A stretch of 64,000 nt of DNA from Capitulum mitella (Eukaryota > Arthropoda > Thecostraca > Pollicipedomorpha > Pollicipedidae), in the NCBI GenBank assembly GCA_030062745.1, contig CP099846.1, positions 9,235,432 through 9,299,431 on the forward strand, given 5' to 3'. Made by a program: the position numbers and the translations under genes. Below the pieces are notes generated by a model. It saw nothing but the letters and a program-made list of their open reading frames with translations, made no database searches and was not told the DNA's origin. Shown here piece by piece: positions 10,986 to 21,922 of the stretch (position 1 is the stretch's first letter; every line of letters starts with the position of its first letter).

Positions 10986-12119
10986 TTAACCGTATTCCCG
11001 GCAGGTGGGGCTAAATCCGCCCCCTCGGGTTTTTTGCTTGCCAATTCCAGGGTTTTTGACGCAGCTTCACGGAACTTGGTGACGATTCCTGCCTATTCTT
11101 TCTACGTACTATGACAATATTCGGTAATGCTATTTTGCTCAGAGGCGGAGCCAGGCAACGTTTTCTGGGAGGCACCTCAGGCCATTTTTGGCCTTGTTGA
11201 GGATAAAAGGAAAATGTCTGCCAAAAACAATGTTTTTAAGATAAACCTTGCGTCAAAATTTGGCTTCATAGTAATAATTTTGGCGCTATTTTTCCAAAAG
11301 CCAAACCCAGAATACATAAGACGTAAAAGTTTGCCATGTCCTTGCATATCAACTTTCAGGTTGATATCAGATCGGGTCACGGAGCTATGAACTTAAATGT
11401 CTGAGCGCGTACCCTATATCGCAACAGCCGTAAAATGGAATTTTAGAAACAGAGTGAATTCAAATGATTGGAACCGTTTCCATACAACATGAAATGCACT
11501 CCAGATCATTCCACGCGACTCTAAGGTCACTGAGTGTCACCTCAGGCCAAAGGTCGTAAAATGACCTGAAAAGCATGTGACCATGATAGTTCCCTATTTA
11601 CCATGTCCCTGGTACCGCCTATGCTAACATTATACAAACAGTGTAATACGATTTGTACTTCTTCAGCATAGCCGGGCTAGTAGAAACTAAAAGTCATTTT
11701 AGCTTTTTTAACTAAGTTTTTGAAAACTAATCCCCTGCTTTCGAAAGCCTGTGGATGCCTATGAATTTTCTCAAAATTTCAAATGTATGGACCAATGGTA
11801 GAAGCTCCATTCATAATCTCTAGATTCCTTTTTTCACCAATTTCATCAAAATACGTCCCTAAACAACAGAGTTATAACAAGTCCAAAAATATCCCTCTTT
11901 TCACTTTTTGCGCTTCTGTATCCATCCGTTCCAAAATTTTAAAAATTTGTTATAAAAATGTAGTTTATGTCATGGTAAATCGATTGCCGTTTCCACATAA
12001 AAGGAAATGTTGCTGTGGAATCGGATGAGCAGTTCACGAGATCTCACGGGCGCTGAATCCGCCCCCCCCCCCCTGCTGGGAATCGGCCACACCGTCTAGC
12101 CCTCCAGGAACAGGGTTAA
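10986..12119 (+). mobile_element. Non-autonomous piggyBac-like element, complete copy
   Basis: The 1,134-bp element is flanked by TTAA on both sides (10,986-10,989 and 12,116-12,119), the target duplication of piggyBac-type transposons, and runs from CCGTATTCC to GGAACAGGG. Ends are bipartite: a 12-base outer repeat joins directly to a CAGG...GCGG inner block on the left, but is separated from it by about 28 bases on the right. That recalls the unequal spacers of piggyBac ends. A subterminal G-run/GGATTC/C-run palindrome is present. It is homologous throughout to the inverted copy at 47,768-48,964. No transposase is encoded; mobility would depend on an enzyme supplied elsewhere. Confidence 0.85.
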
Positions 12120-14613
12120 AGTATCTTCAACACGCCCGACTGGGGGGGGGGGCGGCTGACCCACCCCTGAGGTTCTTCCAAGATTACGAGAACGAACGAA
12201 CGCAATGCCATGAAACTTCGTGTACCCTTTACTTGATCATTTTTACACTGAGTCAAATTTTTTACTTCAGGTCAAGGCAGGTGTCTGCTCTAGGCCAGGT
12301 CAAGTGGACCTATGTCCAAAAAAGTTAAGCACTCTGTTACTTTTTACGGAAGACATGGTGTAACACTTTAACAATAACAATAACACTCAGGGGTCAAAAA
12401 CCTTCATGGATGCAGGAAATCTGCTATCTGCGATATGTCGGGATTTTCCTGGTCACTGACCTAAGGTCAGCCCCATTTTTGCATATCGCCAATTTTTTTT
12501 TCGAAATTTAACGGATTTTTTTATAGCAGTTTTAGTGTGGGGTGATGAAGACATCCATTTGTCCTCAATGGACAAAGTATCAATGGCTTTCAGCCAGTGA
12601 CCTGAGATCAGGTCACGAAAGTCTGTTATGAGCCAAAATGCAACGCCGTCAAAATCGGTGATGAATTGCCCAGAACGGGTTGAAAACGGCAGAACTGGCT
12701 TGCACAGCTGCGAATAATACCGTGAAGTTCAAAAAAAAGTTTGAAAAAATTGCATATTTTGGAAATAAACAGACTCTCGCGAATAAAGCTCCGCCAATTG
12801 TGTAGACTGATAACTAATGAATTTTTCAAAAATGTAAGCATGAGAAACGATCACAAGACCCACTAGGATAAGGGAATATTACATGTAAAGGCTCATGCTG
12901 CGAAAATAAGGAAACGCTACAGTTAGTTCCCATTAATTTCAAACCGCGTTCGGCTAGGTGACCGCCATCAGTCGGTGCGAAAATCGCCGTGTCTTTAGCT
13001 CAACGTTTCGGCGTACGTATAAAAAATCAGACAAATTAGGCGTGAACCGGCATCTCTGGACTTTTATATGTTCATTGGTACCTCTGCCTAATCTTTATTA
13101 AACACAGCCCTTGAGATCTGGGCCGTTTCTCGGGTTCATGTAGTCGGCTATTACACAGCATATATAGGGCTAAATGGCTTACATATTATCGAAAATTAAA
13201 AATGACGCCAGTTTCGAACCCTACATGTCACGATCTTTCCAATGGTGTGCTTGTTTTTATCGTGCGACCAGCCGTTCGTGAGAGGGCGCGGTCAGTCCCC
13301 CCCCCAGTCGGATGTGATCGGCGCCGACCGCCAGTCGGGCGCGTGTCAAGAAAAATGTTGGCCAGTGGTGAATCCTGAGGCATGTAAAAGGTTTTTTATA
13401 TTTTCTTATTCTGAACAATTTGCTACACTGTAAGGATTAAACGTGCGATACAGACATCTTTATCTTAATTTACGCTATGATCCACTGATATCTACCGCCA
13501 TAATAACCGCCAGGGGCATCTCCAGGCATCGGTTTTCGGGTGGGTACTTCGTCCAATAACATGTTCATTGGCATAACAGACATCTGGATCTGTGCGATCG
13601 GTTTTGTTAGCTCCAGATATATTACGACCAAATGCCCTACATTTTTGTGAAAATAAAAATCAGAAGCGGCCCCAAGATATTGGAAAATGGGGCATTTTAT
13701 GTCTCCTTATTCCTGGAAAATTATGATTCGACTTGAGAAACAGAACAGTTATCATCACAAAGTTATTGGCATCTCCTTTTATCTGGATCCGCATATGAGC
13801 AATTGCAACATGTACACAATATCGCATGTGGTACACATGGAAATATTTTCTTGACACAGATCATCTCACCCGATTCAGAATATATGAGAAAGAAATCACA
13901 TTTTCCAAAAAGATGACCCCTTTCATGTGTCCTGGTTCCATCTACAACTATATTATTTCAAAGTGATGCGCTTATGACCACAAAATGCGGGCCTTACGCA
14001 CAACGCAAAACAAAAGCCACAATATCTATAATAATGAATATAACAAATGCAATATGCCACAATGGCCAATTACTAATAGTGCACCATGTAGGCAGTTTCC
14101 CATTTTTTCGTAACTGGATACGTTTATGGGCAATAGGCATTTGCCATATGTATATAATATGGCACGTGACACATGTGGAAATGCTTTCTGAACACAAATA
14201 ATCTCGCAAGACCCAAAATATGTTGTGCAATGGATTAAAATTTGCCGAAAACGTGCGCACCTTTCTATGTGCCCTGGACATGCCCATGAATTTTGAAAAT
14301 CAGTCCCTTCCTAGCATTTGTGATGGACCTTTCAACTGTCGGTAGAATGACATGACGCAGAACAAAATCGGTCATAAATGTGGTCAGAAACCTCGTACAA
14401 GTAAACCCCTATGTATACTCTCATTCTGACCTCATTATCTCCCTTTTCAAAATTTTCAACATTTCCTTTATGATGTAGATCTCGCTACAGAGTATCGAAA
14501 GCCGTTCTCCACGAGGAAACTGGACGAATAGTTTTAAAGCAGGAGAACAGGAGCTCCCCACCTCCCCCCAGAACGGAATCGTACGTACCGGCGAGAGCAC
14601 GAACTAGGGTTAA
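12120..14613 (+). mobile_element. Diverged relatives of the piggyBac-like family (right end at 14,613)
   Basis: The right border reads CTAGGGTTAA (TTAA at 14,610-14,613). Read inward on the minus strand it shows CCCTAGTTCGTG, about 26 bases of spacer ending CGATTCCG, then CTGGGGGGAGG: the same layout as the intact right end. Inside are phrases typical of the family (ATGAAACTTCGTGTAC, many AGGTCA words) and an internal diverged direct repeat. No transposase is seen. The mate of this right end may be the relic at 10,352, with the intact copy nested inside; that is inference. Confidence 0.5.
13780..14220 (+). repeat. Diverged direct repeat about 330 bp apart
   Basis: The segment from about 13,783 (CTGGATCCGCATATGAGCAA ... 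TGGTACACATGGAAATATTTTC) matches, with many substitutions, the segment from about 14,115 (CTGGATACGTTTATGGGCAA ... CACATGTGGAAATGCTTTC). Both continue into GACACAGAT/AACACAAAT and ATCTC. It lies inside the transposon-derived block. Confidence 0.55.
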
Positions 14614-16374
14614 GGGGACAGATAAGTGGGTCACAGTTCTCTTTTAGGTTTTCTCCAACGTTTGCCCCCAAAAAAATCCCAGGGAAGGCCAAGCACTATT
14701 TTTCACCCTCCTTGGTGTGGCCTGTGAGCAAGAATATTTTAATTCTGGAAACCATTCCACATTCTTGCAAAACATCTGGAAACCACAACAGCTATGCTTA
14801 ATACAATAGCCTCCTTTCTAATAAGGAAGTGACTCCAGTGGACGAACTTTACAGTACCTGAAGAAAATGACTATATCATCTTGCTTGCATGAGCACTGAC
14901 ACATGCTTGTCAGATTTAATGGTATATGGGTAAACAGAATGGTGGTTTTCCAGTCAAATCTGCTAGTCTGAAGTGGGTATCAATAATTCAGTAAAACAGA
15001 ACTGCACTTATTTCTGTATTAAGTTGTGCATTGTATCACAATGGTGATAACTACAGAACAAAGTTTCTTAATTAACTGCAATGAATCTAACTAACTACAC
15101 AAAATGCATGAGCATAAGGGTTTGATTTTATGAGCTCAAATGTTTTGGTGCACCTTCAGATGCCTTTGTCAGTGGGATCAGAAGGCCAGACATCAGTTGC
15201 AACCCCCTTTTGACATTAATTAGCATTACTACCTCAGATTCTAGCTTTAGTAATACCAGCTTTGTAACATTTTGGTAAGGTAAAAAAGATAACATTCAAC
15301 TCCACATAACATTGGGTCAGAAATAATCACAAGCCTCGCTGCAAGCTTCTTTTGACCACCTACTTTAAGTCAGTAAAATGGTTCACACCATATGAAATTT
15401 CACCCAGCTTGAGTGATACTTGATCTAAATTAGTTTTGCAGGAATGGCTTCAGAAGTCAGGACCTTTCATCCACAGGACAGCATTTCTGCAGTGATGAGA
15501 CAAGAAAGAGTAGAGAAATAACACCACTACAATGCAACTGCATTCCTATCCCTTTATCCAAAATCCCTTGAAAATTTTCATCTTGAAATACACATATACA
15601 TGTACAAATGAACATATGTATTTGTGCATGAAACTGTTTACATCTTTCTATCCTGTAAAGTTTATGATTTCCCCATTTTCACTGCATGAGCATCAAAGCA
15701 TATGGACACTGTGTACATGAAATCTAATCCTTATCACACAGCTTATTGGAGTACATAATTTGCTGTTCTTTTACAAACAACAAGCATCAATTTGCCCAAC
15801 AATAATCCAATTTCATATGTTTGAGAGGCTGGTTACAATATTGTGAAATGATCTGTTATACCAGAAAATCAAACAATGACAGTGAAAGCTGATTATCTCC
15901 TACATTTTAGACCAATCCAATGGCCAGGAAACAAAAAGGAAGGCACCACATCTCAAAGACATTCATACCCAAGAACAGCAAAGCCAGCACAGTCATAAGT
16001 CAAATTATCCTGGCAAAAAAACTCTGCTTATAAGTAGGGAAACTGCAATGATGATGGCATGTATAACTGCCATGTCTACCCATGCATGCCTATTTTCCTA
16101 CACCTTTAATAACTGTTACTTTTTCATGCTGTTACAAAGTTCCCTCATTTCATAAAGTGAGGAAAATGGAACATTCACCAAGACACTTCTAACAGATGCA
16201 TTGAAATGTGATTATGCAGTTTGTAGTAGCCAAATTAAATTCCTTGAGATGGAAAAATTACCAGGTATTATGCATGCTGCACAGCATGACTCTCCATTAA
16301 ACAATTGCTCAACGTGGCCGATCTGAAATCCTGCCAGTCACACCAGTTACTTTGTTTTATCAAGCAACACTTAC
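14614..16374. other. AT-rich single-copy DNA, possible intron
   Basis: Sequence character changes sharply after the TTAA border: AT-rich, no recognised repeats, frames short. On the minus strand a strong splice donor (AAATTG|GTAAGTGTTG, exon end at 16,375) sits at its upper edge, so the block could be an intron of an unseen minus-strand transcript with a non-coding first exon at about 16,375-16,800. No coding exon supports this. Confidence 0.3.
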
Positions 16375-16960
16375 CAATTTTCCGCAACACCGCAACACGA
16401 CCTACAAGTTAAATGTTTTCAAACCTAACACTGAGCCGCGTTCCGACCAAGGTAGTTCAACACTGTTCCAACATAGTCCTGCGGCATACGTTGAAATTAA
16501 TTGTTTTCTGGCTTCTTTCCGAAGCATCCGTCACGAATAACCATTAGCGTCGTAATCGGAACCCGACTACCCTGCGTCAACTCGTTTGTCTCGTCAGGTG
16601 CTAGTCGGTCGTCTGTTGCATATGATCGACTTTGTTCATTTACGCTGCACGCATACGAATATTTTGAACTTAGTGCGCCAGATACTTAGATTTGGAAGCA
16701 CTCCATAACACGGAATGCTATTTTGGGATAAAAGCTTTAAGAGTAAGTAAATTCTTCATCAGAATCACGATTTATCGCATTCATCTTACCGGTCCGCTGG
16801 TACGTTGAATAAATGGTTTTAAGTGTGCCGCATTGTCTACTTTTCTTTACAGCTTTATCCCGGACGTGTTAAAGTGGATAGCGGCAGCATCAGTGTCCAC
16901 ATTATCCCTATCTCTTTATGCTAATTTATTAATCAAACCTGCCGTTTTAGTAAATCATTT

Positions 16961-17125
16961 CGGTAGCTCAGATGGTAGAGCGTCTTTCACAGCCCCCACC
17001 TTGGCAAGATGGGTTAGAGACGCCTCTGCTTTCGCTTCTTCTCTCGCAGGTCAGGTGGCAACTGGATACTGACCCATAGAAGCTACCACACTGGCTACCG
17101 TGCGACCCTGTCGTTCAAATCGGCA
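16961..17125 (+). other. tRNA-like sequence: canonical D-arm and T-arm 140 bp apart
   Basis: TAGCTCAGATGGTAGAG at 16,964 fits a polymerase III A box and folds as a D-arm (GCTC 16,966-16,969 with GAGC 16,978-16,981). TGTCG-TTCAAAT-CGGCA (17,109-17,125) is a complete 5-bp T-arm with a canonical loop and a B box. The spacing is far too long for a tRNA, and the acceptor halves do not pair, so this is not a functional tRNA gene. It may be a tRNA-derived SINE head or a tRNA relic with inserted DNA. Confidence 0.4.
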
Positions 17126-17460
17126 CATTCAACTTTCACCTCTAACTCATGCCTCGATAACCTGGAATAGTAAAGGAGGGTGTAGGGATCAAAGACCATG
17201 TAACAAGCATTGCGTAGCGCGAGCTTTATTCGCAAAGCATCCTAGCAAAGCGTTTGAATCAAATGTATAAGGAGAAAAATACAATTTAATTTCTTGTCGT
17301 CCACCGTTCAGTCCACCCCAGCTTGATCTTGCGCGCACCGATGAATACAGGAATCATTGACACGCTGGGAAGCAGCGCCTTTATCTCTAAAATGTGGCAT
17401 TAATCCTATGGCGTTGACTGTTTCAAATGAAAAGATGAGTCAAAAATTATTTGCGCCACC

Positions 17461-17515
17461 CCAGCCACACCACACACCCCACCACACACACACACCTACG
17501 CACCCACTCAAATCC
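17461..17515 (+). repeat. CA-rich microsatellite
   Basis: An imperfect (CA)n/(CAC)n run, CACACC interspersed with ACACACACAC, about 50 bases. Confidence 0.8.
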
Positions 17516-20075
17516 ACACGTTCCGTCTCCAGTCGTGCCAACCAAGCTGAAATCATTGGCACAGGCAAAGGAAGGTTTGTATGAAAGTTGTTCAAAACAC
17601 TTGGCTCTTTCGGAGGCGGAGGCAGCGTCTGCGCGTCCCTCAACGGCAAACGCCAGCGACCCCGTCCCGATCAGCGCAAACGGCAGGACGAATGGCGACC
17701 GCCACCGTTCGTTCCTCTAGGAAGGAAGAGCGACAATCATGGCGGCTGGTTCACTTCAGCAACCGCCGTGCGGAAGAAGGGGCAAGAACTTGCAGACATC
17801 CGAGCTGTGGGGACTGACTAAAAAAATCACCGTCAGACGGAACCTTACGGTCGATCCTCTAACACGCAATCTCAGCCACCCAGCAAGACCATGACAAGAA
17901 GTGGTGCAGCACTTCTTGTCAGCGGCGCTGAACGAAAAGAAAAAAAAACGGAAAACACAATTTGCTACGCGCATTGCTAAGTCCCCATATATAACGTGGG
18001 TCGACTCCACTCGGGAAACTTTGACTGCGACCACCTCTTACGCATGGATCCCGGTGGCATGCAGCTTAACCCCGTGTTGTATTGAATCCTTGTACTGCCT
18101 TGTTGTACTGACCTGAGTGTACAATTGCGTCATCTCGGAAAGGTCATGTCCCGCCAAAGCAGAGCGGAAACGTCACGACACACCATGTCGGGTCAACTTA
18201 GCGTCCGACGCAAAGCGAGGACCTGTTGATCTGCTTTCCATCGCGATTCGGGCGCATGTCTGGTGCACGCACCAACGTCCCAACAATGAAAGTGTTCGGG
18301 AGCCACTGGTGTCATCGCCTGAGGAGTCGCGGCTCTGGGATATGTGTGGCGGGTGGTGCTCGTAACACTCACGGTTCAGTCGAGTTGATGTAACCATGAG
18401 CCATGTCTCGACACATAGTCTCATTTCCAGGCTTTACATGAATGCGTTTTTGAAACCAGCTTCGTGTACACGCGATCTCACCTGGGAAGATAACTGCTGA
18501 CTTATTTCCAGCTCACCCCTGACGATGACTGACCTAGCTATTCTTTCTTTCGTTTCTACTTGTCCTGGATATCTTGTTCGTTTGTTCGCATGTCTTGCAT
18601 TCCGCGTTGGTAGGGTTTCCAGCATTTGTTTGTGCAGAGGCGCTGTAGCCTCGGACCAGGGTGTGAGTCCCGTCTACATGCGATGGCAGTCCAACTTGTG
18701 ATGATTCCAGTGATGAACAACGACGCCGATTTCGAATGGGACCAGACTGGACGAAAGACTATTCCCACGCCCCGTTGCTCCCTGTTTTGCAAATCAAAAT
18801 GAACTGAGTGATCATGGCTGAACATGTCCGAAACCACAATGTCAGAGCCTTTGATAGTGACCTCAGAGCCCATTCCAACAAGACGAAAAACAGGGTCAGC
18901 AGACCCGAAACAAGGTCCCCTCTGGTCAGTATGCCTCACCGCAGGAAGAAATAACGTAATTATACTTGGTTTATCGTGCAATGCGTTGGTCCCGTCTACA
19001 ACCGACCGTTGTCTTCTTTCCTCGCACCCCTTACTCATGAAATCTTGATGGTTCACTGTATGCACGCAACAGCTATTCCATGCTCCAAAGCGAGTACGTA
19101 GGTCTCCATGAAAGTGGAGGATTTGAAATCGTAAACGATTAGGAATCGTACACGATCCCAAATCAGACGACCGAACACGTAACGGCATGGGAGCCAAGTT
19201 CGCTGGACGCAATAGGTCACACGTGCAGCTATTTCCTTCAGTTTCCGCAGAGAGCGCTACCATTGCTACGCGAGATGGCGTTACAAGCGCCCCGTGAAAC
19301 CACGTTTGTGCTGTGTTCTGAGTCATGTAATCGGTTGCATCGGTTGCAAAAAAGCACAGAGATGTCTGCAGCGAGCCACGCCGTTTAAAGGTCGGCGCTG
19401 TGACTTTAATTCACGCTCAAGAGAAGCTGTCAAGTCATGAGCTTGTTTGGTGGGATCTCCCAGTAATACTCCTTTGCATGCGAACTCGCCTTAGCATGTC
19501 TGATAACATTACAAGCTCGTCACAGTCAGATTCCATCTTCCCCATAGACTCCGTGAGCCCACATTAAAAATATTGTCACCCGCGGTGTACACACTTAAAA
19601 GGCGTTTTATATAAAATATGTCCCGGTACGGACCGCCAAGGTACCCCTCGGTCTGAGTGACCGTTCCTGGTACTGGTGATATAACCCTGTCTTTTCTTTT
19701 CTTTCGTGGACATCGCATCTTGGAACGTTTACACAGAGCACAAGCCAAGGAGGTTACCAGTTACAGGGATGACTATGTTCCCATTTCTTTTGTGAAGCCC
19801 ACTGCAACCGGCGATAAACTTACAATCAACTCAGGAAATCATTTCGTTCTTCATATTATATTATCAAATGCTATAAAAAACATAGCAGTCAATGAGAACA
19901 AACCTTCGAACACAAAACAACAAAACTGACCACGAAAGCTGCCATTAAAACAAGCCTGCTTGGAAGCGTCTATTACAGTCAGCGACATCTGCGGTGGCAT
20001 AATACAAAACAATCCCATAGCAAAGCGTATATCCTACCAAACAACAAAGTAGGAATCAACGCGCCAATCCGCGCC
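17516..20075. other. No gene recognised; one unusually long open frame
   Basis: The main feature is a 256-codon minus-strand frame at 19,326-18,556, with balanced amino-acid composition and no tandem repeat to explain it. I recognise no domain and no introns or homologous copy in the window, so it is not called as a gene. The 300 bases next to the acylphosphatase stop codon should include that gene's 3' untranslated region, but no AATAAA is visible on the minus strand there. Confidence 0.35.
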
Positions 20076-20366
20076 TCAGTGCTTGATGCTGAAGCCTTGA
20101 AACGACAATTTAGCCACCTCCCGTTCGTTTCTGAACTCGGCGCGGTCGATCTTGGAGTGCGGGCTGCCGACGTCGCGCAGCCAGCGCTTCATGGCAGCCA
20201 GCGCGTCTGGCGCACCCTGCGCCTGACCGTCCACCGTGTCGTGGCGCGTGTTGCGGCACCAGCCTACCACGCCCAGCCGGCGCGCCTCCTGCTGTGTGTG
20301 CTTCCGGAAGAAGACACCCTGCACGCGGCCGAACACCTCGAAGTCGAAGCTGAACAGGCGTGGCAT
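20076..20366 (-). CDS. Acylphosphatase (EC 3.6.1.7), 96-residue core
   Basis: Hydrolyses the carboxyl-phosphate bond of acyl phosphates such as acetyl phosphate or 1,3-bisphosphoglycerate; normally a small soluble cytosolic enzyme. The 96 residues span the whole family fold. The P-loop-like signature EVFGRVQGVFFR carries the catalytic arginine (R21), followed by GVVGWCRNT with the catalytic asparagine (N39), then VGSPHSKIDRAEF and a C-terminal GFSIKH close to vertebrate ACYP1/ACYP2. The ATG at 20,366 sits in an almost ideal Kozak context (GCCACCATGC), favouring this start. The frame stays open upstream to a splice acceptor, so a longer isoform is possible (next entries). All catalytic residues are intact and no disabling change is seen. 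GC-rich codon use contrasts with the AT-rich intron beside it. No neighbouring gene is functionally linked. Confidence 0.95.
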   Translation of the reverse strand: MPRLFSFDFEVFGRVQGVFFRKHTQQEARRLGVVGWCRNTRHDTVDGQAQGAPDALAAMKRWLRDVGSPHSKIDRAEFRNEREVAKLSFQGFSIKH

Positions 20367-20478
20367 GGTGGCCCCTGACTTCAGTACTGGCAGTGGGCAG
20401 TAGAGCAGAAGTGCTGAGGTCGTCAGGCAAGAGAGACCAATGCAGAGCAATATAGTGCGCAGTCGCCAACCCAGCAAG
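20367..20478 (-). other. 5' part of the last acylphosphatase exon: UTR or N-terminal extension
   Basis: Immediately upstream on the minus strand is TTTTCCCATTACAG|C, a strong acceptor, so the exon starts at 20,478. The 112 bases to the core ATG have no stop in the core frame and would encode a hydrophobic stretch (ILLCIGLSCLTTSALLLYC) preceded by WRLR, as in a signal anchor. The Kozak match of the internal ATG argues that this part may be only 5' UTR. Both products could be made from one transcript by leaky scanning. Confidence 0.55.
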
Positions 20479-21632
20479 CTGTAATGGGAAAACATGCAGG
20501 AATTACAGAAAACATGGCACAAAATCTGTACAATATCAGCTATGTTCTCATAACCAATGAAGCACCTGGCAGATTCCTGCACTCATAAAATGTCTGTGTA
20601 AATATGGCCAATTCAGAACGATTACCCCCAAAAATGATAGAGATGACCAATTTAGTTCATAAATCTATGTCTTTCATGTATAAACCTTTAACTTTAATGT
20701 AAACCTATGTCTTTAATTCAATGTACTTAAGCCTATGACTGAGCAGCTTCATGTCATAAAAGTCATCATAAACCACCAGAATAGGCCACAGCAGTTTAGC
20801 TCTTGCACATACACATCTCAACCTCATTTGCACCAAAGGACTGGAATTGATCTATAATGTGACAAAATGACTTATGCCCAGTTTGCCAGGTCAGCCAATA
20901 ACCAATACCAAACTTAGGTTATAGATGTGCACAGATTTATCTTTAATTTATCAACCTGTAGTTGATGGCAGGCACAAATGATGATTATAATGTTCAACAC
21001 CATTGCTGTGATTTCTATTTCCAGGTTCCAATAGCAATGTTTATGAGGCCTAAATCCCATATTATCCAATCTGGTACTCTTTTGAGGTGCCATGAACCTC
21101 ACTGCTCTCAATACTCAATGCCTGCTTTTAAAAGAAACTTTTAAGTTAATGTATCTCATTATCAAACTGCCACCAAATGCAGATGCTGTTATGCTTTGCA
21201 AAACTGCTGTGGGATGTAATGAGATGTCATGAAAAACAGCATGCCAAAGTCAGATAACATGAGAGGATCCATAGTTAAACTAAAGGTATACATGGGACCA
21301 CCATTAGTTTAATTTTCTACATTTTCAAATGCCTTATGCTGAATTTCACAATTGTGTGACCTTTCCAACATGAAAACTATAGCTTACTACACCCCTGCCA
21401 CAAAAATACATCCCACAAAGCAGTCACAGCTCTCATTGTGCCCTATAGCCTGGTGCTAATCTGACAACTAAACAAGTAATTTCGGCTAAAGGTAAGTTTC
21501 TGCCCAACGAAATCGCACACAATCCTTTAAATAATTGCCACCACTGTAAAGAATGTATCATCCTGTTTCTAACCATACTTTCCACTACTTGATTTTCTAA
21601 AAAATAACAACAAAATCGTAACGATAACGTAC
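20479..21632 (-). other. Predicted acylphosphatase intron, 1,154 bp
   Basis: AT-rich, without recognised repeats. Bounded on the minus strand by a GTACGT donor at 21,632 and the TTTTCCCATTACAG acceptor at 20,479. The acceptor is convincing; the donor was chosen by position and phase. Confidence 0.5.
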
Positions 21633-21676
21633 CACACAGTAATACCGTGCTGCAGTCGACTGGCGGAGAACAACAT
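21633..21676 (-). CDS. Candidate first coding exon of acylphosphatase
   Basis: An ATG at 21,676-21,674 (A at -3) opens 14 codons plus two bases and ends at the donor CTGTGTG|GTACGT. Those two bases (TG) join the C that starts the next exon to make a Cys codon, keeping the frame into the hydrophobic segment and the acylphosphatase core. The predicted protein would be 148 residues: 15 from MLFSASRLQHGITVC, 37 more with the hydrophobic segment, then the 96-residue core. No stop is met. The phase match could be one-in-three luck, and no transcript evidence is available. Confidence 0.4.
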
Positions 21677-21922
21677 TATTCCGCGGCGGAAAATGTAGTC
21701 CTGCCACGGTTAAGGTTATTGACATCAAGGAATTGTATACCCTGCATGCATCTTCAAGCGATTAATGACGTCACATATATGAAAATTCTATTCTGTTGCC
21801 ACGAACTGAACTTGGAGGAACTGCTGAATTATTTCGCCATTATATTATTGTATTAGGTAATTGTCAGGATAGCTGATATCAGTATTATAACATTATGACA
21901 TTTAATACTTGTTCCATTACAT

